Shown here piece after piece: positions 26,378 through 35,389 of a DNA stretch of 64,000 nucleotides. Source of the stretch: an uncultured Marinobacter sp. (GTDB lineage: Bacteria > Pseudomonadota > Gammaproteobacteria > Pseudomonadales > Oleiphilaceae); contig NZ_CAJXKQ010000005.1 in assembly GCF_913055835.1 (NCBI RefSeq), positions 102,902 to 166,901 of the forward strand, written 5' to 3'. Positions within the stretch are counted from its first letter, which is position 1; each line of letters starts with the position of its first letter. Below the pieces are notes generated by a model. It did not search any database. It worked only from the letters and a program-made list of their open reading frames with translations, and was not told where the DNA came from. A program made the position numbers and the translations under genes.

Positions 26378-27196
26378 TCAGGCTTTACTGCCACCCATCT
26401 TGCTCATCCAGCGCTTGCTTTCCTGATGCATCAGCCAGTCAAAGGCCTTGGGCGCATGGCGTTTGAGCATCCACATGCGGCGTTCCTTGGCGTGCGGCAG
26501 TACCCAGAAGCTCTTGTTGTTCACCGACCGGAAAATATCCTCGGCCACATCCTCGGCGGTTACCGTGGAGCGCTTCATCAGCTTGTTCACGTTCTGCTGA
26601 ATGCCGGGAATGTCTGAACGCATGCTGCTGGTCAGATTGGTCTGGAAAAACGCCGGGCACACGCAGCTCACATGAATACCGGCATCCCGAAGCTCCTGGC
26701 TCAGGGTCTCGGACAGGGCGATCACGCCAGCCTTGGTAACATTGTAGCTATCCATCAACGGCGCCAGCATCAACCCGGCCATGGAAGCCACGTTTACAAA
26801 CGCCCCGGAGCCCTGCTGCTTGAACTGTGGCGTGAACGCCTTGCAGCCGCGAACCACACCCAGCACGTTTATATCGAGAATCCACTCCCAATCCGCCATG
26901 GTGGTATCTTCAATGGAACCGGCAGAGGCAACGCCGGCGTTGTTCACCACCACATCAACGCCACCCCATTTCTTCACCAGATCATCGCGGACCTTTTCGA
27001 AATCGGTCAGGCGTCGAACATCGCACTCGACGTAATAGCCTTCGCCTCCGGCCGCATTAATCTCTTTCTCAACACCAACGCCCTGCTCCGGATTGATGTC
27101 GCCGATGCAGACCTTGGCGCCTTCTTTGGCGTACCGTAATGCAATCGCCCGGCCGAGACCGCTAGCTCCGCCGGTTATGAATACTCTCTGTGTCAT
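26378..27196 (-). CDS. SDR family oxidoreductase
   Basis: 272 aa. Cofactor motif TGGASGLGRA, acidic CIGDINPEQ after the second strand (points to NAD), NNAGVAS, catalytic Ser in NVASMAGLM and YNVTK. A C-terminal extension of about 40 residues (LPHAKERRMWMLKRHAPKAF) is basic and may touch the membrane or a CoA ester. The track start is 14 codons upstream; the chosen ATG gives the compact SDR start with GGGA before it. Co-oriented with the kinase and the dehydrogenase. Confidence 0.86.
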   Translation of the reverse strand: MTQRVFITGGASGLGRAIALRYAKEGAKVCIGDINPEQGVGVEKEINAAGGEGYYVECDVRRLTDFEKVRDDLVKKWGGVDVVVNNAGVASAGSIEDTTMADWEWILDINVLGVVRGCKAFTPQFKQQGSGAFVNVASMAGLMLAPLMDSYNVTKAGVIALSETLSQELRDAGIHVSCVCPAFFQTNLTSSMRSDIPGIQQNVNKLMKRSTVTAEDVAEDIFRSVNNKSFWVLPHAKERRMWMLKRHAPKAFDWLMHQESKRWMSKMGGSKA

Positions 27197-27248
27197 GGTG
27201 ATTCCCGTTCTGTCGTATTTTTTATCAGCGTAACTCACACGTATACGT

Positions 27249-27355
27249 GAGTGGGCGGGGCTGGCCTTCTGAAACTGTGCGGAGCCATGGATGGCGTAGC
27301 CAAGCGTACATGGACGTATTCACAGCGTGTTTCAGAAGGGCAGCCCCGCCCGCTC
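27249..27355 (+). repeat. Structured intergenic repeat, copy 3
   Basis: Arms of 27 nt (27249-27275, 27329-27355) pair with one T-G wobble and one G-G mismatch. The 53-nt core contains GAGCCATGGATGGC and GTACATGGACGTAT. It separates the acyl-CoA dehydrogenase (stop 14 nt away) from the downstream SDR, so it lies inside the catabolic gene cluster. Confidence 0.88.
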
Positions 27356-27368
27356 CGCCACCGAGCTA

Positions 27369-28580
27369 TCAGTTCTTGTACTTTCGCAATTCAAGACGAG
27401 CCACCATAGCCCGATGCACCTCATCAGGCCCATCGGCCAGACGCAAGACACGAGCATAGGCGAACAATTGCGTCAGCGGGAAGTCGTCATCACTGACCCC
27501 GGCACCACCGTGAATCTGAATGGCCTGATCCACAATTGTCTGCAGCATGGACGGAATCACCGCCTTGATCATCGAGACCTCCTGAAGCGCCCCCATGATG
27601 CCCTTGGTATCCAGCGCCCAGGCGCATTTCAGAGTCAACAGCCGCGCCTGCTCAATGGCCATCCGTGCGTTGGCAATGATGTCCGGATTGCCGCCAAGCT
27701 TGGCGATCGGCTTGCCGAAGGCCTCACGGGTGGTGGCACGCTTGATCAGAATCTCCAGGGTGCGCTCCGCTGCGCCAATCGCCCGCATGCAGTGGTGCAC
27801 GCGCCCCGGCCCCAGTCGGCCCTGGGCAATTTCGAACCCGCGGCCCGGGCCGGCGATGAATGCGCTATTGGGCAGCCGGACGTTGTCGAACAGCACTTCG
27901 CCATGGCCATAAGGCTCATCGTATTCGCCGAATACCGGCAGCATGCGCTCGATCTTGACGCCCGGGGTGTCCAGCGGGACCAGCACCATGGAATGACGGC
28001 GATGCTTGTGGGCGTCCGGGTCGGTCAGCCCCATGAAGATGGCAACCCTGCAATCGGGGTGCCCGATACCCGTGCTCCACCACTTGCGGCCGTTCAGAAC
28101 CACTTCGTCGCCTTCGACTACGGCGGTGGCTTCCATGTTGGTGGCATCGGAAGAGGCAACCGCCGGCTCGGTCATGCAGAACGCCGAGCGGATCTCACCA
28201 CTGAGCAGCCGAGGTAGCCACTCGGCTTTCTGCTCTTCCGAACCGTAGTGGATCAGCACCTCCATGTTGCCCGTATCTGGAGCGTTGCAGTTGAAGATCT
28301 CCGGCGCGATAAAGCTGCGGCCGGTTTCCTCGGCAATCAGGGCGTAATCGGAGTTGAGCAGGCCACAGCCGTATTTGTCGTCCGGAAAGAACATGTTCCA
28401 GAGGCCCTGGGCTTTCGCTTTTTCCTTCAACTCACGGATGATCGGCAGCACAACCCATCGGTTGTCCAGGGAGGCAAGCTCCTTGTGGTACTGCTCTTCA
28501 ATGGGAAAAATCTCATCCTTCATGAACTGCTTCACGCGGTTGAGATAATCCTGCCCTTTCTCGGAAATATTGAAATCCAT
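27369..28580 (-). CDS. Acyl-CoA dehydrogenase, ACAD11/LvaC-like
   Basis: 403 aa, full length. FAD and substrate motifs: FCMTEPAVASSDATNM, KWWSTGIGHPDCRVAIFMG, GPGRVHHCMRAIG, QIHGGAGVSDDFPL-like segment near residue 365 and RLADGPDEVHR at the C-terminus. The last motif, including the Asp-Glu, is typical of the ACAD10/11 subgroup, which removes phosphate from a 4-phosphoacyl-CoA rather than only oxidising it. The nearby APH-type kinase would make that substrate. Divergent from the LysR regulator. Confidence 0.88.
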   Translation of the reverse strand: MDFNISEKGQDYLNRVKQFMKDEIFPIEEQYHKELASLDNRWVVLPIIRELKEKAKAQGLWNMFFPDDKYGCGLLNSDYALIAEETGRSFIAPEIFNCNAPDTGNMEVLIHYGSEEQKAEWLPRLLSGEIRSAFCMTEPAVASSDATNMEATAVVEGDEVVLNGRKWWSTGIGHPDCRVAIFMGLTDPDAHKHRRHSMVLVPLDTPGVKIERMLPVFGEYDEPYGHGEVLFDNVRLPNSAFIAGPGRGFEIAQGRLGPGRVHHCMRAIGAAERTLEILIKRATTREAFGKPIAKLGGNPDIIANARMAIEQARLLTLKCAWALDTKGIMGALQEVSMIKAVIPSMLQTIVDQAIQIHGGAGVSDDDFPLTQLFAYARVLRLADGPDEVHRAMVARLELRKYKN

Positions 28581-28734
28581 CGCCGTATCCTCGCAGACGG
28601 GTGCACGATCGCATGCACGGAATAATCACGTTGGAACCAGTTTAGGGATCACTTAACTATTACGCGACTGAATTATTCTTATCGTTTATTATTAGCCAAA
28701 CTTATTCCAAACTCCTGAAGAATGGATCCCGCTC

Positions 28735-29628
28735 ATGGCCCTCAATCGACTGGACTTGAACCTGCTGCACGTCTTCGACACCATCTACCGGGAGGGGAGC
28801 CTGACCCGTGCAGCCAGGGCACTGCACCTGACCCAGCCGGCCGTCAGTCATTCACTGTCCAGGCTGAGGGATCATTTTGATGACCCGCTGTTTACCCGCC
28901 AGGGCAATCAGATGGTGCCAACCCCCCTGGCACGGCGGTTCCTGGAATCCATGCGGCCAGGCCTTACACAGATCCAGGGGGCCGTAAACCAGTTCCATGC
29001 CTTTGATCCAGCGACTCAGCGCAAAACCTATTCGCTCGGATTACGCGACATCCTGGAATCCACTTTCCTGCCCCGCCTGATGAAACGCCTGGATGCCTAT
29101 CCGGAACTGGAGATTGTCAGCCAGCGGATCGCACGGCGGGACATGGAGACGCAACTGGCAGCAGGCAAACTGGATTTTGCAGTGGATGTGCTGTTGCCGG
29201 TCAGCAACCAGACCTCCCATGAACTACTGCGGCGTGACCGCCTGGTGGTGTTGGCCCGAAAGGATCACCGGCTGACAGAGGCGGCTCTGGACATGGAAGG
29301 ATACCTGTCCGCAAAGCACGTACTGGTGTCGTCACGGAGCGAAGGTCCCGGAATCGAGGATTTTGAGCTATCAAGGCTGGGAGTACAGCGCAACATCCGG
29401 CTAAGGTGCCAGCATTACTACGCCGCTTGCCGAGTGGTGGAGGAAACCGATCTTCTACTGACCATGCCGGAGGCCTATGCCCGCATTATTGCCGAGCGGG
29501 CCAACATCCGGATCATGGACCCGCCGGCGGACCTGCCTTCCATAGACGTGCACCTTTATTGGCACAAGGCCTATGAGAGAGAGCCGGCACTGATCTGGTT
29601 CCGTCAGCAATTGAAGGCGATCAGTTGA
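28735..29628 (+). CDS. LysR-type transcriptional regulator
   Basis: 297 aa. N-terminal winged helix (residues 5-65) with LTRAARALHLTQPAVSHSLSRLRDHFDDPLF; the rest is the effector-binding domain, with LRDILESTFLPRLMKRL resembling the NodD/PcpR-like group. It is transcribed away from the acyl-CoA dehydrogenase gene with a 154-bp AT-rich gap between them, the usual arrangement for control of the divergent operon. The coinducer would be a pathway intermediate; unknown. Confidence 0.9.
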   Translation: MALNRLDLNLLHVFDTIYREGSLTRAARALHLTQPAVSHSLSRLRDHFDDPLFTRQGNQMVPTPLARRFLESMRPGLTQIQGAVNQFHAFDPATQRKTYSLGLRDILESTFLPRLMKRLDAYPELEIVSQRIARRDMETQLAAGKLDFAVDVLLPVSNQTSHELLRRDRLVVLARKDHRLTEAALDMEGYLSAKHVLVSSRSEGPGIEDFELSRLGVQRNIRLRCQHYYAACRVVEETDLLLTMPEAYARIIAERANIRIMDPPADLPSIDVHLYWHKAYEREPALIWFRQQLKAIS

Positions 29629-29631
29629 GGG

Positions 29632-29988
29632 TCAGTAAGCCCCAACAAGCATCAGAAAACCGAAAAACCCGATAGCCGTAAGGCCCAGGGAGGCCAAAAC
29701 AATGCCGAGCCCCCACCAGACGGCGGCGCCATCGGATATGTCCACACCATGGCCCCGGAGGGTTCGGTAGAAGGCCCAGGGGCCCAGGACAAACGCACCG
29801 ACTACCGCGAAAACCAGCCCGACGCTGATACCGGCGAAGGTCCAGGTAGCCAGAACCATGGCGCGGTCTTTGACCTGATCGGTCACGCCATGGTGCTCGA
29901 GAAATTTCTTACAGAAAAACCAGATCAGGGCGAACAGGATGATGACAAAAACCAGCCCGCCCACAATGGTAATCATTCGGTATAGCAA
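29632..29988 (-). CDS. Small integral membrane protein, unknown
   Basis: 118 aa with three TM helices (about 6-28, 45-72, 90-115; e.g. GGLVFVIILFALIWFFC and GIVLASLGLTAIGFFGFLML). A Lys/His-rich loop (CKKFLEHHGVTDQVKDR) follows the first helix. No family recognised. It is a stand-alone gene convergent with the LysR regulator; only 3 nt separate the stops. Confidence 0.7.
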   Translation of the reverse strand: MLYRMITIVGGLVFVIILFALIWFFCKKFLEHHGVTDQVKDRAMVLATWTFAGISVGLVFAVVGAFVLGPWAFYRTLRGHGVDISDGAAVWWGLGIVLASLGLTAIGFFGFLMLVGAY

Positions 29989-30017
29989 GATGTCGTTCCT
30001 GTCAGTTCAAAGGCGGT

Positions 30018-30806
30018 TTATGCCGGGAACTCTGGCTCCGGAAGGCATTCAAAGCCCGGTTTGGCAAACAGGTAGCCCTGGTAAAAATTGATTCCCTGGG
30101 AGCGCAACCAGAAGTACTCCTCTTTGGTTTCAACGCCCTCCGCGATGATGTCGCCGCCAAGTTGCTTCATCATGGTGATGATCCCCGCCACCACTGCCTG
30201 CTTGTTTGGTTCTTCATGTACATTACGAACCAGCGCCATATCCAGTTTAAGCAGATTTGGCGGACTCGCCATCATGATGTTATAGCGCGAAAAGCCAGCG
30301 CCAAAGTCATCAATGGCGGTGCTGAACCCCATCTCCTTGTACGCCTCGATAATGGACACAAGATGATCGACAGAGGTGGAATTCAGCGCCTCATCTTCGG
30401 TCAGCTCGAAGATGATCTTGCGGGTATCGAATTCGTAGGTCTTGGCCGCCGCAAGGGTGGTACGAATACAGTACTCCGCCCGGTAAACAGCATTGGGCAT
30501 GAAGTTGATGCTAAGCATGGACTCCATTTTCAGTCGAGCGGCAAGCTTGACAGCCTTGACCCTGCAAACCTGATCGAATGCATAGCGATTCCGCTCATTC
30601 ACCTTAGAGAGAACACTCATTGCTCCCTCGCCCCCGGTGCCCCTTACCAGCGCTTCGTAGGCGAAAACGGATTTGTTAAGAACGTCGACAATGGGCTGGA
30701 ATGCAAAGGTAAAGGAGAAATCCAACCCTTCGCCACAAGCACACTGCTCACAATGGGACTCATCAAACAATACTGCGGGTTGGCTCACTTCAACTCCTGA
30801 CTGCAC
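30018..30806 (-). CDS. Stand-alone EAL-domain protein with N-terminal Cys cluster
   Basis: 262 aa. An N-terminal HCEQCACGEG is followed by a complete EAL domain (30-250): QPIVDV, YEALVRG, SINFMPNA, ELTEDEA, AIDDFGAGFS, LKLDMALV and AEGVETKEE. The main metal and catalytic residues are present, so c-di-GMP phosphodiesterase activity is plausible. There is no TM or sensor domain; the three clustered cysteines could sense redox or metal. Similar stand-alone EAL proteins are seen beside BLUF or regulator proteins, but no partner is adjacent here. Confidence 0.85.
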   Translation of the reverse strand: MQSGVEVSQPAVLFDESHCEQCACGEGLDFSFTFAFQPIVDVLNKSVFAYEALVRGTGGEGAMSVLSKVNERNRYAFDQVCRVKAVKLAARLKMESMLSINFMPNAVYRAEYCIRTTLAAAKTYEFDTRKIIFELTEDEALNSTSVDHLVSIIEAYKEMGFSTAIDDFGAGFSRYNIMMASPPNLLKLDMALVRNVHEEPNKQAVVAGIITMMKQLGGDIIAEGVETKEEYFWLRSQGINFYQGYLFAKPGFECLPEPEFPA

Positions 30807-30981
30807 TACTGGCGGTGTTGCTTTGTTTATAAGACATATTTTTTATCCAATATAGCTGCGAACCCCTCCCTGGTAAAACCACTTTATAGTTAAAGCATGT
30901 CAAACGGTGGCATCCCCGGTTTACATGACTAAACTGGAGTTTGTCGTTTATACGTGTCTGTCCACAAAAGGAGTTTTCCTG

Positions 30982-32136
30982 ATGGCCCAATCTACCCGTA
31001 TCGCTGTAACCCCGGGCGACGGCATAGGCCCCGAAGTGGTGGCCGAAGCTGTGCGCTGCCTGGAAACCCTGCGCGCCAAACACGGCCTGGACCTTGAGTG
31101 GACACGATTCCCCTGGCCCTCCCACGCCTGGCATGAGGAGCATGGAGAATCCATGCCGGCGGATGCCCTGGCGCAATTACAGAAATACGATGCCATTCTG
31201 TTGGGCGCCCTGGGCGACCCGGGCCCCATGGACGATCCGGACCGCTATCTGCTGCCAGACAGCATTTCGTTGGCGCCACTGTTGGACATGCGCAAGGGGT
31301 TCGACCAGTGGGTCTGCGAGCGTCCGGCCCGGCTACTCCCTGGTGCCCGCCAGTACCTGGCCGATGAGCGCGCGAAAGACATCGACATGCTGGTGATTCG
31401 GGAAAATTCCGAGGGTGAGTACGTCAGCCAGGGCGGTCGGTTGCGCAAGGGCACGCCGGACGAAGTCGCCACCCAGATGGAGGTGTTCACTCGCAAGGCC
31501 ACCGACCGGATCATCCGTTACGGGTTTGAGCAAGCCAGACACCGCGCGGCAGACCGGGTAAAGGAAGGCCGGACGCGGACATTCCGGACACTGGATGGCC
31601 GGACCTGCGAAAGCCAGGTTTGCCTGGTCACCAAGCGCAATGCCTTGCGCTACTGGGGCGACATGTACACCGAGGCTTTTGAAGAGATCAGCAAGGAGTA
31701 CCCGGATGTGGCCACGCACCATGAGTTGGTGGACGCGGCCTGCATGAAGTTCGTGCAGAGCCCCTGGGCCTTTGATGTGGTGGTAGCCAGCAACCTGCAA
31801 GGCGACATTCTGACGGACCTGGCCGCCGTGCTGTCAGGGGGCATGGGGGTTGCGCCTTCCTGCAACCTGAACCCCACCGACCCGGACATGCCGTCCATGT
31901 TCGAACCCACCCACGGCAGCGCTCCGGATATTGCCGGACAGGGCCTGGCGGACCCCACAGCCATGCTCTTCACCGCGGCCCGCATGCTCGAATGGCTGGG
32001 GCGCAAAGACCCTGCGATTGCTGCCGCCGGCAAGGAACTGTTTGATGCAGTGGCTGCAGATCTTGCCGAAAATTCCGGTAGCCGGCGAGGCACCCACGAA
32101 ATCGGCTCTGCGATCTGCAGGAGGCTGTCTCAATAA
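30982..32136 (+). CDS. Isocitrate/isopropylmalate dehydrogenase family, tartrate/D-malate dehydrogenase-like
   Basis: 384 aa. Starts RIAVTPGDGIGPEVV; substrate motif RENSEGEYV, metal motif NLQGDILTDLAAVLSGGMG and NAD-binding FEPTHGSAPDIAGQGLADPT. The REN-SEGEY element is typical of the tartrate/D-malate dehydrogenase branch. Between residues about 215 and 235 there is an insertion (GRTRTFRTLDGRTCESQ) that DmlA-type proteins lack, from memory. AAGGAG precedes the ATG; the track start is upstream. Probable substrates: D-malate, tartrate or 3-isopropylmalate-like acids. Confidence 0.85.
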   Translation: MAQSTRIAVTPGDGIGPEVVAEAVRCLETLRAKHGLDLEWTRFPWPSHAWHEEHGESMPADALAQLQKYDAILLGALGDPGPMDDPDRYLLPDSISLAPLLDMRKGFDQWVCERPARLLPGARQYLADERAKDIDMLVIRENSEGEYVSQGGRLRKGTPDEVATQMEVFTRKATDRIIRYGFEQARHRAADRVKEGRTRTFRTLDGRTCESQVCLVTKRNALRYWGDMYTEAFEEISKEYPDVATHHELVDAACMKFVQSPWAFDVVVASNLQGDILTDLAAVLSGGMGVAPSCNLNPTDPDMPSMFEPTHGSAPDIAGQGLADPTAMLFTAARMLEWLGRKDPAIAAAGKELFDAVAADLAENSGSRRGTHEIGSAICRRLSQ

Positions 32137-32143
32137 ATCCGGG

Positions 32144-32716
32144 TTACTGGTCGGCCATGACGAACTCAAGCCGGCCAGGCGCCACCCTCACATCCACGGG
32201 CATCATGCCGAACATACGCTGGGCGAAGTCGGTTTCGTCCAGCCGGTAAACCGGCATGGTCTCCAGCATCTGGGCCACAAGCCGCATCACCGTATCGGTT
32301 ACCGGCTTGAGATCCCCTTTCAAGAAGGGGGAATCAATACTGCTTTCCAGAAGCTGCAACCGTCTTATAAAAATGGCCTTCTCTGAGCTGTCGTATACCG
32401 GAGCTCCCTCGACCTTCAATGCGATATCCACGGGCAGCTTAGCCATTAATGCATTCAGGGCCACCTGGCCCCGCACGTCAATCACTGCCACGTCCCGGCC
32501 ATCAGGCCCCAGGGTAATGTCAGCGTCGTCGAGACTCAGGCTCAGCGGTGAACCGCTATTCAACTGGTTACGATCAAATTCACTCACTACATCCTGAAGG
32601 TGCCTCTCCAGCTCACCTTCGGAAATCGAATAGGGTGACAGGCTGGCACAGCCGCTGGCGAGCACCAGCATCAGGACCATGAGCACCCGGAAGATGTACA
32701 GCGGCGCTTTATTCAT
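32144..32716 (-). CDS. DUF1439 (YceB-like) lipoprotein
   Basis: 190 aa. Lipobox LASGC at residues 20-24, followed by SPYSISEGELERHLQDVV, the DUF1439 start. The remainder is alternating beta strands as in small lipid-binding folds (DVRGQVALNALMAKLPVDI). Function unknown; outer membrane location likely. It overlaps the upstream CPXCG gene by 8 nt, so the two form a small operon. Confidence 0.82.
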   Translation of the reverse strand: MNKAPLYIFRVLMVLMLVLASGCASLSPYSISEGELERHLQDVVSEFDRNQLNSGSPLSLSLDDADITLGPDGRDVAVIDVRGQVALNALMAKLPVDIALKVEGAPVYDSSEKAIFIRRLQLLESSIDSPFLKGDLKPVTDTVMRLVAQMLETMPVYRLDETDFAQRMFGMMPVDVRVAPGRLEFVMADQ

Positions 32717-32900
32717 TTTCAGCCCGGGCCTCTACTTGAGGCGTCAGATTGTCGTCAAAAACCACATGTAACAGGATGGGCCTGCAGCAAACCTGGCAAT
32801 CCTCGACATACTCCTGTTCCCGCACTGACGGGTCGACGCTGATATCCAGCGTCTCCCAGCAGTACGGGCACTGAATCAATACCGAGTCCAGGGCTGACAT
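32709..32900 (-). CDS. CPXCG-motif cysteine-rich small protein
   Basis: 63 aa. Two Cys pairs, QCPYCWETL and DCQVCCRPI, with the acidic stretch EQEYVED between, match the CPXCG zinc-binding family. Likely a small zinc ribbon of unknown role. It overlaps the DUF1439 gene and lies 9 nt after the aminotransferase stop on the same strand. Confidence 0.82.
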   Translation of the reverse strand: MSALDSVLIQCPYCWETLDISVDPSVREQEYVEDCQVCCRPILLHVVFDDNLTPQVEARAENE

Positions 32901-32909
32901 GGCATCACC

Positions 32910-34136
32910 TCAGAACTGTTGTTTGGCCATCCACGGGATAACGCGATCAAACGCCTCTTCGAGCTTCTCGCAGGTGGTGGAAAAACTGATCCTGACGGCA
33001 TTGGTACAGCCTTCGCCGAAGGCATCACCGGGCACCATGCAGACGCCCGTTTCTTTCAGCATCCGCAGGGCCAGATCCGAGCCATCCACATGAGGCGGAA
33101 GGTCTGGAAACGCAAAAAACGCACCGCCCGGCTTATAGCCGGTCATGTAGGGGGTCTGGTCAACCAGCTCGACCACCTTGTCGCGACGTTCGCGATATAT
33201 ATCAACCATATCGCGAACGCATTGCTGATCGCCCGTGAGCGCGGCCACACCGGCAAACTGGGACGGCGTGTTGGCCACCGACGTGGTGAACATGTGGTAG
33301 CGCCGCAGCGATTTGATAGCCGCCTGACTGGAGATCACCCAGCCTACCCGCAGCCCTGCCATGCTGTAGGTTTTGGAAAAGCTGCTGATGCACATGATGT
33401 TGTCCAGGTCCATCGAGCAGTTCAGTACGCTGGCAAAGTCGTCATCATCGAAGATCAGGTGATCGTAGACTTCGTCCGCATACACCTGGATGCCCCGGTA
33501 GGCGCACTCCTCAAGGATGGTTTCAACGGTGCTGCGCGGGTAAACCGCCCCGGTCGGGTTGTTGGGGTTGTTCAGGATCAGCGCAAAGGTGCGAGGCCCC
33601 ATGGCCCGGATCACTTCATCCGGATCCAGCTGGTGATTGTTTTCCGCCCGGGTCTGGACGAATTTCACCTCACCGCCATTCATTCGGATCAGGGGCGCAT
33701 AGAGCAGGAACGACGGATCCGTCACGATAAACTGCCGACCCGGTGCAGAGGTGGCGGAAATCGCCAGGTACATAGCCTCTGTGGCGCCACTGGTAATCAA
33801 GATGTTGTCGCGGGTCAGTTTCCGGTTGTACCGCTTGCCGTAGTAATCGCGCAGGGCCACCAGCAATTCCGGCAGCCCGGCATCCATGGTGTAGCCGGTC
33901 TGCCCGGCGTTGAGCGCATCAATGTAGGCATCAATCACGTGCTTGGGAGTCGGCAGATCCGGCTGACCGATGGAAAGATGAATAACATCCTTCATGGTGG
34001 CCGCCATATTCACCATGCGCCGGATGCCAGGCACCGGGATGGCCTGCATGGCAGGGTTCCAACTGGCCTTGGTCTTGCGGTACTTCACACGACGCGGTTT
34101 GGTCTGGCCAGTCTCTTTGTTGGCGGCTTCTGCCAT
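32910..34136 (-). CDS. Class I/II PLP aminotransferase
   Basis: 408 aa. Fold-type I motifs: HLSIGQPDLPTP, SGATEAMYLAI, LNNPNNPTGAVY, ADEVYDHLIF and the PLP lysine in SSFSKTYSMAGLRVGW; the carboxylate Arg is in AVRISFST. It is closest in style to AspC/Aro8-like broad amino acid transaminases. The substrate cannot be told. The chosen ATG has AGGAGG 5-6 nt upstream, eight codons inside the track ORF. It opens the operon with the CPXCG and DUF1439 genes. Confidence 0.9.
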   Translation of the reverse strand: MAEAANKETGQTKPRRVKYRKTKASWNPAMQAIPVPGIRRMVNMAATMKDVIHLSIGQPDLPTPKHVIDAYIDALNAGQTGYTMDAGLPELLVALRDYYGKRYNRKLTRDNILITSGATEAMYLAISATSAPGRQFIVTDPSFLLYAPLIRMNGGEVKFVQTRAENNHQLDPDEVIRAMGPRTFALILNNPNNPTGAVYPRSTVETILEECAYRGIQVYADEVYDHLIFDDDDFASVLNCSMDLDNIMCISSFSKTYSMAGLRVGWVISSQAAIKSLRRYHMFTTSVANTPSQFAGVAALTGDQQCVRDMVDIYRERRDKVVELVDQTPYMTGYKPGGAFFAFPDLPPHVDGSDLALRMLKETGVCMVPGDAFGEGCTNAVRISFSTTCEKLEEAFDRVIPWMAKQQF

Positions 34137-34374
34137 AAACACCTCCTGCAAACGGGGCAAATAGAATCCACTCCTGCAGGTTAGTCAGTATGTAAGGCCT
34201 CTACAAGACAAAACGTGATAAAGATGATGTAGGTGAAAGTACCGCCATCACCGCCGTCAGAGCAAAATCTCTTGCCCGGCAAGTTGACCCGACAGTACCT
34301 GCCTACCAGACTGTAAATACCCGCATGGGCGATCATCAGTTACACACTCATTCATCAAAGAAGGCGGAGGCTCA

Positions 34375-35358
34375 ATGACTCAGCACAGCAAACCTGTTGT
34401 TACCGTTCTCACCGCACCGGGCGAGCAGGAACCGCCGGGAATGGACGCAGTCAGGGCCCGCGCCGACGTGCGCTTCGCCTGTGACGAGCCGACCCTTCGC
34501 GACACCCTGCCCGGCACCGACATCATGATGGTGACGGACTTTCGCACGGAGGCCCTGGCGGCCGCCTGGCACACGGCAGACAAGCTGAAATGGATCCACG
34601 CCACCAGTGCCGGCGTGGATGCGCTGATGTTCCCCGATCTGATCAAGGACGATGTCACCGTCACCAATGCCCGCGGCATTTTCGACCGCACCATTGCCGA
34701 GTACGTGCTCTGCACCATCCTGATGTTCGCCAAGGATTTCCCGAACTCCATCCGGTTGCAGATGAGGCACCAGTGGAAACATCGGGATACCGAGCGGGCT
34801 GAGGGCAAGCAGGTGCTGGTTGTCGGAGCCGGCTCCATCGGCCGCCAGATTGGTCGCCTGGTGGGCGCTGCGGGATTGAAGGCACATGGCATTGCCCGCA
34901 AACCGAGAAAAGAGGATCCGGATTTCGTCGCCGTGCACGGCAATGACGACCTTTACGAGCAGCTGGGGCATGCCGACTTCGTGGTAATTGCAGCACCCCT
35001 GACACCCCAGACCGAGGGCCTGTTTGACGAGAAAGCCTTCAAGGCCATGAAAAAGTCCGCCCGACTGATCAACATTGGCCGCGGCCCGATCGTCAAAACC
35101 GATGATCTGATAACAGCCCTGAAAAGTGGCGAAATCGCCGGCGCCGGCCTCGATGTCTTCGAAGAGGAACCCCTGGCAGAAGATCATCCGCTGTGGGACA
35201 TGGAGAACGTCACCATGACCGCCCATATGGCCGGCGACTTCATCGGCTGGAAACGGGCCCTGACCGACCAGTTCCTGGAGAACTTCGACCGCTGGCACAA
35301 AGGCGAGGAACTGTTCAACCTGGTGGACAAGGAACTGGGGTACGCCGGGAGCAAGTAA
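34375..35358 (+). CDS. D-2-hydroxyacid dehydrogenase (GhrA/SerA-like fold)
   Basis: 327 aa. NAD-binding loop VVGAGSIGRQIG; catalytic Arg in INIGRGPIV, Glu in DVFEEEPLAEDH and His in TAHMAGDFIGW. The substrate domain (1-105, 285-327) fits this family. It reduces 2-oxo acids or glyoxylate, or works in the reverse direction. Repeat copy 5 lies just after its stop. Confidence 0.88.
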   Translation: MTQHSKPVVTVLTAPGEQEPPGMDAVRARADVRFACDEPTLRDTLPGTDIMMVTDFRTEALAAAWHTADKLKWIHATSAGVDALMFPDLIKDDVTVTNARGIFDRTIAEYVLCTILMFAKDFPNSIRLQMRHQWKHRDTERAEGKQVLVVGAGSIGRQIGRLVGAAGLKAHGIARKPRKEDPDFVAVHGNDDLYEQLGHADFVVIAAPLTPQTEGLFDEKAFKAMKKSARLINIGRGPIVKTDDLITALKSGEIAGAGLDVFEEEPLAEDHPLWDMENVTMTAHMAGDFIGWKRALTDQFLENFDRWHKGEELFNLVDKELGYAGSK

Positions 35359-35389
35359 GAGCGCTCATTCGAGCTCCGGAGCGAGCGTC

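Noticed and set aside
27327-28217. 296-aa plus ORF opposite the acyl-CoA dehydrogenase
   Set aside because: Shadow of the dehydrogenase; His-rich composition is an antisense effect.
32919-34184. 421-aa plus-strand ORF
   Set aside because: Antisense to the aminotransferase, whose PLP motifs are complete; the plus-strand product has no recognisable domain.
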